Assembly (NCBI GenBank): GCA_964425255.1 | Contig: CAYRMV010000150.1 | Span: forward strand, 1-7,853 | DNA length: 7,853 bases | Direction: 5' to 3' | Source of the DNA: CAYRMV01 sp964425255 | Lineage (GTDB): Bacteria > Bacteroidota > Bacteroidia > Flavobacteriales_D > Crocinitomicaceae | Shown here: positions 1-5,267 of the stretch, one piece after another | Layout: every line of letters starts with the position of its first letter | Position numbering within the stretch: the first letter of the stretch is position 1 | The notes under the pieces: model-generated | The model's database searches: none | What the model was told of the DNA's origin: nothing | The model's input: only the letters and a program-made list of their open reading frames with translations | Program-made: the position numbers and the translations under genes

Positions 1-567
1 ATTCAAAAATGGCCTAATGATCCTGATCCAGGTATAGAAAAAAGAGCAGGAAAACTGGGACTTGGTACCGCTTACATTCATGGTTTCAAATGGTCTTTGA
101 AAAAAGGATACGATTACATGTTCGAAATGGACTGTGATTTTTCCCACAATCCGGATGATTTACATCGCTTACTCAAAGCAATTAAATGTGGAAAAGGAGA
201 CTTAAGCATTGGATCCCGTTATACCAAAGGAGGGAAAGTTTCCAATTGGCCTTGGGATCGGGTGTTGATGTCTTATTTTGCTTCTATTTACGTTAGATTA
301 ATTTTATGGATCCCAGTAAAAGATACAACCGCAGGATTCAAGTGCTACCACAGATCTGTTTTGGAAAAAATCAACCTCGATGAAATTCCATTTAAAGGAT
401 ATGCTTTTCAAATTTGCATGAAATACGCAGCATACAAACACCGTTTTAAACTGGTTGAAGTTCCAATTACCTTTGTAGATCGACAATATGGTGAATCGAA
501 AATGAGTAGCGGGATTTTCAAAGAAGCCTTTTTTGGTGTTTGGAAAATGCGTAAAATGAAATTGTAA
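1..567 (+). CDS. Polyprenol monophosphomannose synthase, GT2 family (5' end outside window)
   Basis: The frame is open from base 1, so the N-terminus is missing; 188 codons are visible and perhaps 50 residues are lost, judging by the usual size of the family. The family moves mannose from GDP-mannose to a polyprenyl phosphate on the cytoplasmic face of the membrane, giving the lipid-linked donor for glycosylation. Seen in the fragment: GKLGLGTAY near residue 18, the metal- and nucleotide-binding DxD motif as MDCDFSHNP (bases 127-153), GSRY near residue 73, TTAGFKCY and a C-terminal GESKMS. There is no C-terminal membrane segment, so it resembles short single-domain DPM1 proteins. Two consecutive in-frame stops (565-570) close it, and dihydroorotase begins at the next base, which suggests one operon. 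A methionine at base 97 is internal because clear family sequence precedes it. The family call is firm; the exact lipid and sugar are inferred. Confidence 0.88.
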   Translation: MQKWPNDPDPGIEKRAGKLGLGTAYIHGFKWSLKKGYDYMFEMDCDFSHNPDDLHRLLKAIKCGKGDLSIGSRYTKGGKVSNWPWDRVLMSYFASIYVRLILWIPVKDTTAGFKCYHRSVLEKINLDEIPFKGYAFQICMKYAAYKHRFKLVEVPITFVDRQYGESKMSSGIFKEAFFGVWKMRKMKL

Positions 568-570
568 TAA

Positions 571-1920
571 ATGGCCATGAATACGTATGTGTTAAAGGGA
601 GGAACGTTGATCAATGAAGGGAAACGTTTTTCAGCGGATGTGTTGATTCGCGATGGAAAGATTGAAAAAATTGCTTCTTCCATTGAAACACCTTCAGGAG
701 CAAAAGAAATTTCTGTTGATGGTAAATGGATTTTACCTGGTTGTATCGATGATCAAGTTCATTTTCGTGAGCCAGGTTTAACACACAAAGCGAATATTCA
801 TACAGAATCGTCGGCTGCAGTAGCTGGAGGAATCACTTCATTCATGGAAATGCCCAATACCGTTCCCAACACCTTGACACAGGAGTTATTGGAGGAAAAA
901 TACGAAATCGCTTCTCGTACTTCGATGGCAAATTATTCCTTTTTTATGGGGGCTTCCAACGAAAATTTAGAGGAAGTTTTGAAAACGGATATTGAACGCG
1001 TTTGTGGAGTGAAAATTTTCATGGGTTCTTCGACCGGAAATATGTTGGTGGATAAAGAAAGTGCACTAGAAGCTTTTTTCTCGAAAGTCCCACCCGTTTT
1101 GATTGCAACACATTGTGAAGATGAAGCGACTGTTCGTGCTAATATGGAGAAATACAAAGCGCAATATGGAGAACAAATTCCTGTAGCCTTGCATCCAATT
1201 ATACGTTCAGAGGAAGCTTGTTATTTGTCCTCTTCTTTGGCTGTTCGTTTAGCCAAAAAATACGATACACGATTACATATTCTTCATATTTCCACGGCAA
1301 AAGAAACTGAATTATTTGATAATTCCATTCCGTTATTAGAAAAGAAAATTACGGCGGAAGCATGTGTGCATCATTTGTGGTTTTCGGATCAAGATTATGC
1401 TTCAAAAGGAAATTTTATCAAATGGAATCCAGCGGTTAAATCGGCGGAAGACCGGGATGGAATTTGGAAAGCCGTTTTAGACAACCGCATTGATGTGATT
1501 GCGACCGATCATGCTCCCCATACTTTAGAAGAAAAGCAATTGCCTTATTTTCAAGCACCTTCAGGTGGACCATTGGTACAACATGCTTTGTTAGCGATGT
1601 TAGAAAAAGCAAAAGAAGGAAGAATCTCGGTGGAACGAGTAGTGGAGAAAATGGCGCACGCACCAGCTGATTTGTTCCGAATTCAACAACGAGGTTATTT
1701 AAGAGAAGGTTATTTTGCTGATATCGTAATTGTTAACCCAGAAAAAGAAACGGAAGTAACCAAAGAATCTTTGTTGTACAAGTGTGGATGGTCACCCTTT
1801 GATGGATTCACATTTAATCACTCCATTGAAAAAACGTTTGTTAGTGGAAATTTAGTATTTGATAATGGTAAAATTTGCAGCGACAAAAATGGTCAAAGGC
1901 TCTTGTTCACTCGTCCTTAG
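571..1920 (+). CDS. pyrC: Dihydroorotase, class I type (pyrimidine biosynthesis)
   Basis: This 449-residue cytoplasmic amidohydrolase should close carbamoyl-aspartate to dihydroorotate, the third step of de novo pyrimidine synthesis. Seen in order: an N-terminal beta region (GGTLINEG, 10-17), the start of the TIM barrel at IDDQVHFREPGLTHK (59-73), MPNT (94-97), K148 in GVKIFMGSS as the likely carboxylated bridging lysine, H181 in ATHCED, H239 in HILHIST, D313 in ATDHAPH, and CGWSPFDG (405-412) near the end. These fit the binuclear-metal site of the family. The exception is residue 62, which is Gln where the usual HxH motif has its first His. Length and end-to-end similarity favour dihydroorotase over hydantoinase or allantoinase. 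ATG 571 directly follows the two stops of the mannosyltransferase; a second ATG two codons later is also possible. No Shine-Dalgarno sequence is visible, so expression probably depends on coupling to the upstream gene. Confidence 0.93.
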   Translation: MAMNTYVLKGGTLINEGKRFSADVLIRDGKIEKIASSIETPSGAKEISVDGKWILPGCIDDQVHFREPGLTHKANIHTESSAAVAGGITSFMEMPNTVPNTLTQELLEEKYEIASRTSMANYSFFMGASNENLEEVLKTDIERVCGVKIFMGSSTGNMLVDKESALEAFFSKVPPVLIATHCEDEATVRANMEKYKAQYGEQIPVALHPIIRSEEACYLSSSLAVRLAKKYDTRLHILHISTAKETELFDNSIPLLEKKITAEACVHHLWFSDQDYASKGNFIKWNPAVKSAEDRDGIWKAVLDNRIDVIATDHAPHTLEEKQLPYFQAPSGGPLVQHALLAMLEKAKEGRISVERVVEKMAHAPADLFRIQQRGYLREGYFADIVIVNPEKETEVTKESLLYKCGWSPFDGFTFNHSIEKTFVSGNLVFDNGKICSDKNGQRLLFTRP

Positions 1921-2269
1921 TTTGGGATTGATTTTCTTGGTGATTTTTTCAAGTTGCAGTCCAAAAGCGGATTTATCCTTTGATAAACCAAAGAATTTGT
2001 TGCCAGAAGATTCCATGGTATTGGTTTTGAAAGAATTGATGGTTTTGGAAAATCATGTTCAAAGTACTTATCCCGGAAATTTCATGCAAAACGGAATGGG
2101 GAAAACAGGAGATGAACTGTTGAAAAAATACCACATTTCCTTTCCGCGATTTACACAATCGTATCGATATTATGCTTCGGATCAAGACAAAATGGAGCAG
2201 ATTTATACAACGATTCAAGATTCTTTGAAAAAAGAGTTGATTCAACTTCAGAATCAAGAGCCTATTTAA
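1889..2269 (+). CDS. Small DUF4296-like lipoprotein
   Basis: From ATG 1889 this is a 126-residue protein with a lipoprotein signal: basic start MVKG, a hydrophobic core at about 7-20, and a lipobox ending IFSSC, so Cys23 would be lipidated and become the mature N-terminus. The mature part has PKNLLPEDSMV (34-44), then VLKELMVLENHV, and a charged helical tail. This is the pattern I associate with DUF4296, a Bacteroidota lipoprotein family without a known function. In-frame starts at ATG 1865 and TTG 1859 exist; 1889 is preferred because it gives a compact signal peptide and the shortest overlap, 32 nt, with the pyrC 3' end. The overlap suggests translational coupling to pyrC. It probably sits in the cell envelope, with no visible enzyme motif. 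The DUF assignment is from memory and moderately sure; the lipoprotein call is strong. Confidence 0.78.
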   Translation: MVKGSCSLVLSLGLIFLVIFSSCSPKADLSFDKPKNLLPEDSMVLVLKELMVLENHVQSTYPGNFMQNGMGKTGDELLKKYHISFPRFTQSYRYYASDQDKMEQIYTTIQDSLKKELIQLQNQEPI

Positions 2270-2318
2270 AATTTATTCAATTGTTTTATGTACGGATATT
2301 TTTGGCTTCAACTTCGTT

Positions 2319-2358
2319 AAATTTTTCTCCATAGCGACCTGCTATGTCTACAAAATTT
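2319..2358. repeat. Two-tier palindrome between convergent genes
   Basis: The outer arms AAATTTT (2319-2325) and AAAATTT (2352-2358) are exact reverse complements. Inside them, CATAGC (2330-2335) and GCTATG (2341-2346) pair around the loop GACCT. The two tiers are separated by 4 and 5 unpaired bases. It lies between the lipoprotein stop and the ruvC stop. There is no T-run on either side, so it is not a standard intrinsic terminator, though it could end or protect both transcripts. It may be a dispersed palindromic repeat of the host genome. Confidence 0.5.
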
Positions 2359-2416
2359 GCCTCATTTCACTCAAAAATCCCTCATAATAAATCCAATTAA
2401 CAAATTTAAACAGCCT

Positions 2417-2983
2417 CTAGGATCGAACGTTTCTTTCAGGATTGTTTTTCAAAAACGAAGCCCAATTTTTAGAACCGATTTTGTTGTGTTCGCCTATTCC
2501 TTTTGAGAAATGATGGCAAACAGCTACTCCAAGTCCATCTGTTGCATCCAAGTATTTGGGTAATTCTTTGAATTGAAGTAAATTTTGAAGCATCGCCGCA
2601 ACTTGTTCTTTGGATGCATTTCCATTTCCCGTTATGGCTTGTTTGATTCTTCTTGGTGTATATTCTTCAAAAGGAACATTGTTTTTCAACGCAGCGGCAA
2701 TAGCAACACCTTGAGCTCGACCGAGTTTGAGCATCGATTGAACGTTTTTCCCAAAAAAAGGTGCTTCAATGGCCATTTCATCGGGTTTGTATTCCTTAAT
2801 TAGTCCATCTAAACGATCGAAAATGCGCTTTAATTTATCGGGATGTGAAGGTAGTTTTGAAAGTTGAATTACACCAAAATTCAGCATTTTCATGGTTTTT
2901 CCTTGAATATGAATAATGCCATAACCCATGACTGTGGTGCCGGGGTCTATTCCTAAAATGATCGTGTCTTTCTTCACTTCCAT
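2417..2983 (-). CDS. ruvC: Crossover junction endodeoxyribonuclease RuvC
   Basis: This 188-residue nuclease should act as a dimer in the cytoplasm with RuvAB, nicking Holliday junctions symmetrically during recombination and repair. All four acidic catalytic residues are seen: D13 in GIDPGT, E73 in AIEAPF, and D146 and D149 in LDATDG, matching D7, E66, D138 and D141 of the E. coli enzyme. GNGNASKEQV (119-128) and GVAVCHH (152-158) are also typical. It is slightly longer than the 173-residue E. coli protein because of a basic C-terminal tail (about 160-188). ATG 2983 places GIDPGT at the normal distance from the N-terminus. It stands alone, convergent with the lipoprotein and divergent from the 188-residue unknown gene; no ruvA or ruvB is in the window. 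A TACATTTG box lies four bases upstream of the start. Confidence 0.96.
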   Translation of the reverse strand: MEVKKDTIILGIDPGTTVMGYGIIHIQGKTMKMLNFGVIQLSKLPSHPDKLKRIFDRLDGLIKEYKPDEMAIEAPFFGKNVQSMLKLGRAQGVAIAAALKNNVPFEEYTPRRIKQAITGNGNASKEQVAAMLQNLLQFKELPKYLDATDGLGVAVCHHFSKGIGEHNKIGSKNWASFLKNNPERNVRS

Positions 2984-2987
2984 GGGT

Positions 2988-2995
2988 CAAATGTA
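2988..2995 (-). promoter_or_regulatory. Possible -7 box of ruvC promoter (TACATTTG)
   Basis: Read on the minus strand, TACATTTG matches the Bacteroidota -7 pattern TAnnTTTG and ends four bases before the ruvC ATG. No clear TTTG or TTG -33 box lies at the expected distance. If real, transcription would start at or very near the ATG, giving a leaderless or nearly leaderless mRNA. A chance match is quite possible in AT-rich DNA. Confidence 0.3.
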
Positions 2996-3017
2996 CAATT
3001 ATTTTCTTTTTGACGAT

Positions 3018-3025
3018 TATATTTG
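3018..3025 (+). promoter_or_regulatory. Possible -7 box for the unknown gene (TATATTTG)
   Basis: TATATTTG fits the TAnnTTTG pattern on the plus strand, in the divergent region. No convincing -33 box is seen, and it is about 174 nt from ATG 3199, implying a long leader that would include both palindromes of this region. Weak evidence. Confidence 0.2.
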
Positions 3026-3031
3026 CTGTTT

Positions 3032-3052
3032 TTTGATTAAAAAATAATCAAA
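3032..3052. repeat. AT-rich palindrome in divergent intergenic region
   Basis: TTTGATTA (3032-3039) and TAATCAAA (3045-3052) are perfect 8-bp inverted arms around five A residues. It lies about 50 nt upstream of ruvC and 147 nt upstream of the unknown gene. It could be an operator for either gene; AT-rich palindromes also arise by chance. Confidence 0.35.
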
Positions 3053-3085
3053 TAATTCATTTCTCTTTTTTCATTCTGTTACGAT

Positions 3086-3104
3086 TTGTGTCATTTTGAT
3101 ACAA
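3086..3104. repeat. Imperfect operator-like palindrome
   Basis: TTGTGTCA (3086-3093) and TGATACAA (3097-3104) are reverse complements at 7 of 8 positions around TTT. The size and symmetry suit a dimeric regulator. It lies 94 nt upstream of the 188-residue unknown gene. The role is inferred only from position and symmetry. Confidence 0.3.
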
Positions 3105-3198
3105 GTTACACATTGATGTTTCGATTCAATTTTCTGTTTATCAGTTGTTTTTATGTTTTGGTTCGCTTTTGGTAAGGAGAAGGTCAAATAGAAGAACC

Positions 3199-3765
3199 AT
3201 GAATCCAATAATAACCAGCGAAGTTTATCAAATAGGAGAGGGACATCTCGTTTCTGGAAATGCAACTACGCCTTTTTCAAGTTTGTATCGGGTATCTCGC
3301 CACGCATTTTTATATGCTTGGGAAGAGTTTGAATCCTTTTTTGGTACCGAAGAAAGTAAAACGATATTTGCCATTTCTTTTGAAATTGAATCTTTTTCTC
3401 CTCAAGTTTTGCAAAATTTCTGTTGTAAAATGGGACAAGGTTTGATGGATGAATATCCCGATGAAGAAGCGCAATTTAATTCCAATTTAACCAAGGTATT
3501 TTGTCGTCCGATTCAAATTTCATCAACTGGTTGGAAACGAATTGATTTCGATAATACTTACGTTATGCATCGAAATACACATTTAGAAATAGAATTGAGT
3601 TTTGAAAACAATACTTTTTCTGAAAACACACAGGTTTATTGTCACGAAGTAGTAGAAGATCGAAACCGAACGATTTGTGCGTATGGAGATCGATTATCAG
3701 TAGAAGAAATGGCTGCATTGGGCTCCGTTTCAACACGACCTAATTTGTTGATTCATTTTAGATAA
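3199..3765 (+). CDS. Uncharacterised 188-residue cytoplasmic protein
   Basis: I do not recognise this protein. From ATG 3199 it has 188 residues, with no signal peptide or membrane segment, a mixed hydrophobic and acidic composition, and alternating stretches that suggest an alpha/beta fold. Visible landmarks are a Cys-Cys pair at 75-76 (NFCCKMGQG), further cysteines at 102, 148 and 160, an aromatic-rich part at about 35-50 (HAFLYAWEEFESFFG), and the C-terminal MAALGSVSTRPN. The cysteines do not form a clear metal-binding CxxC pattern. The frame could extend to TTG 3145, but those extra residues are basic and look like translated leader, and an AAGGAG at 3174-3179 lies 19 nt before ATG 3199. 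It reads toward the SpeD-SpeE gene 126 nt downstream, but that gene has its own promoter, so a shared role is only a possibility. Codon use looks like its neighbours. It is probably real; its function is unknown. Confidence 0.72.
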   Translation: MNPIITSEVYQIGEGHLVSGNATTPFSSLYRVSRHAFLYAWEEFESFFGTEESKTIFAISFEIESFSPQVLQNFCCKMGQGLMDEYPDEEAQFNSNLTKVFCRPIQISSTGWKRIDFDNTYVMHRNTHLEIELSFENNTFSENTQVYCHEVVEDRNRTICAYGDRLSVEEMAALGSVSTRPNLLIHFR

Positions 3766-3826
3766 ATCAAATTTGAGAAACGAAACAACGAAATGTAACA
3801 ATGGTAACCAAAATTTAATTTACAGA

Positions 3827-3860
3827 TTGCTGGCTAGTTTTCTAGAATACACTAACTTTG
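3827..3860 (+). promoter_or_regulatory. Promoter of the speD-speE fusion gene (Bacteroidota type)
   Basis: A TTG (3827-3829) and TAACTTTG (3853-3860) form a -33/-7 pair with a 23-nt spacer. The -7 box matches TAnnTTTG exactly; the spacer is at the long end of the usual range. The ATG follows 31 nt after the box, giving a short leader of about 25 nt. Within the spacer lies CTAG-TTTT-CTAG (3834-3845), a perfect 12-bp palindrome that could be an operator. Confidence 0.55.
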
Positions 3861-3891
3861 TACTCTTAATATTTAAACTTTCAGAAAAGAA

Positions 3892-5175
3892 ATGAGTAAT
3901 GCCTTAGGAAATCACATTCTCGTAGAGTTTATGGGTTGTGATCCTCACATCATGAACGATGTTTCATCGATCGAACGCGACATGGTTGGTGCTGCACAGA
4001 AAGCAGGTGCAACGGTTATTAATTCTACTTTCCACCATTTTTCTCCGTATGGAGTTTCTGGGGTGGTTGTAATTCAAGAGAGTCACTTAGCGATTCATAC
4101 TTGGCCAGAATACGGCTATGCGGCAGTGGATTTGTTCACTTGTGGTGAAATGGATGCTTGGATTTCTTTTGATTACCTGAAAGAATGTTTCGGTGCAAAA
4201 CAGTATTCAGCGTTGGAAATGAAGCGTGGTGCAGTTCAGTTGTTGACTCGCACGGAGTTTGATTTGTCTTCTATGCGAGAGAAAGCAACAGAATGGAGAA
4301 ATCCAGACATGTACACTCGTAACGTTTGGTTCACAGATAAAGATGAAGATCAAGCACTTTCTTTGCGTTTTACAGGAGAAGTATTCTATGATGTTCAATC
4401 TCCATACCAACGTGTTCGTATCTTGGAATCATACAAATACGGTAAAATGTTGGCGTTGGACGATATGGTGATGACGACTGAAAAAGATGAATTCCATTAC
4501 CATGAAATGATTTCTCATCCGGCTATGTTTACCCACGGAAATGCTAAAAATATTTTAGTAATTGGTGGAGGTGACGGTGGAACAGTGCGAGAATTGCTTC
4601 GTCATGAAGGAGTTGAGAAAGTTACGATGGTCGAAATTGACGGTGATGTAATCGAATCTTGTAAGCAATTTTTACCAAACATTGCAGCAGCTTTCAATGA
4701 TCCTAAATTGGAATTGATTGTGGGTGATGGAATCTCGTATGTGGCTGAAGCAGCTGATAACTCGTATGATTTAATTATCGTCGATGGTTCAGATCCTGTT
4801 GGCCCTGCCGAAGGTTTGTTCTCCGTATCTTTCTACAAAAACTGTTACCGTGCTTTGAAAGCAGATGGAATCTTGGTTGCTCAAGGAGAATCTCCTAAAT
4901 TCAATGAAAAGGCATTTTCTGAATTGAACTTTACGTTACGTGGTATTTTTGGTGCTGATAAAGCTCCTGTTTCTTTGTTCTTCGTCCCAACATATCCAAC
5001 TGGAATGTGGAGCTTCCAATACGGTTTGAAAGGAAATGTGAACCATCCAAAACAAATCGAAAATGCAACAAAGATTGATGCTTTTGTAGAAGAAAAAGGT
5101 TTGCGTTATTACAACAGTGATGTTCATGTTGGTTCTTTCGCAACACCTAATTTTGTGAAAGCACTTTTGAAATAA
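3892..5175 (+). CDS. speD-speE: Fused S-adenosylmethionine decarboxylase and spermidine synthase
   Basis: One unbroken 427-residue frame joins two enzymes usually made separately. Residues 1 to about 117 are a prokaryotic AdoMet decarboxylase: S64 in QESHLAIHTWPE is the expected self-cleavage and pyruvoyl-forming serine (cut E63|S64), with H69 and C84 (FTCG) as the processing and proton-donor residues, matching S63, H68 and C83 of the Thermotoga enzyme. Residues from about 135 to 427 are a full-length spermidine synthase: YHEMISHP (203-210), the nucleotide-binding GGGDGG (225-230), VEID (247-250), catalytic D298 in VDGSDPVGPAEGLF, and the usual C-terminal YYNSDVH. The joint product should be spermidine or a related aminopropyl amine, with decarboxylated AdoMet made and used by one protein. 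Self-cleavage would leave the synthase attached to the pyruvoyl chain (64-427). The linker (about 118-134) is short and charged. No Shine-Dalgarno sequence is seen. The ureohydrolase downstream supports polyamine synthesis. Confidence 0.95.
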   Translation: MSNALGNHILVEFMGCDPHIMNDVSSIERDMVGAAQKAGATVINSTFHHFSPYGVSGVVVIQESHLAIHTWPEYGYAAVDLFTCGEMDAWISFDYLKECFGAKQYSALEMKRGAVQLLTRTEFDLSSMREKATEWRNPDMYTRNVWFTDKDEDQALSLRFTGEVFYDVQSPYQRVRILESYKYGKMLALDDMVMTTEKDEFHYHEMISHPAMFTHGNAKNILVIGGGDGGTVRELLRHEGVEKVTMVEIDGDVIESCKQFLPNIAAAFNDPKLELIVGDGISYVAEAADNSYDLIIVDGSDPVGPAEGLFSVSFYKNCYRALKADGILVAQGESPKFNEKAFSELNFTLRGIFGADKAPVSLFFVPTYPTGMWSFQYGLKGNVNHPKQIENATKIDAFVEEKGLRYYNSDVHVGSFATPNFVKALLK

Positions 5176-5194
5176 CATATTAATTAAAAATTAC

Positions 5195-5248
5195 GAATGC
5201 AGAATTGGGATAGTGGAATTATCATTCTACATTCTTAATTCTGCATTC
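5195..5248 (+). repeat. Heptad-repeat hairpin between speD-speE and the ureohydrolase
   Basis: GAATGCAGAATT (5195-5206) and AATTCTGCATTC (5237-5248) are perfect 12-bp inverted arms. Between them GTGGAAT (5213-5219) and ATTCTAC (5224-5230) pair around TATC, with one G-U pair; GGGA and TCTT add further pairs, two of them G-U. The mismatches are G-U on the plus strand, so the RNA read with the genes folds better than its complement. The right side also has period 7: units start at 5223, 5230, 5237, 5244 and 5251 (CATTCTA, CATTCTT, AATTCTG, CATTCTT, CATTAAA). It has no following T-run, so it is not a classic terminator. It may be a dispersed repeat, or a structure controlling mRNA stability or read-through. 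Confidence 0.65.
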
Positions 5249-5267
5249 TTCATTAAATAAATAAACG

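Noticed and set aside
97..567. Mannosyltransferase starting at ATG 97
   Set aside because: The frame is open to base 1 and codes for conserved family sequence (GKLGLGTAY) before that methionine, so the true start is outside the window.
408..683. 91-codon minus-strand frame across the mannosyltransferase/pyrC junction
   Set aside because: It is antisense to two well-supported genes and shows no motif.
1973..2257. 94-codon open frame on the minus strand inside the lipoprotein gene
   Set aside because: It is antisense to a convincing lipoprotein and its His/Phe/Ile-rich composition is typical of a shadow frame.
2319..2358. Intrinsic terminator for the lipoprotein or ruvC
   Set aside because: The stem is AT-rich with interior loops, and no T-run follows on either strand; kept only as a palindromic repeat.
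3145..3198. Upstream extension of the 188-residue gene to a TTG start
   Set aside because: The added 18 residues are Cys- and Arg-rich with no domain-like character, and ATG 3199 is a natural start.
4259..4471. Frameshifted plus-strand frame within the fusion gene
   Set aside because: It overlaps the intact spermidine synthase coding region in another frame and has no independent support.
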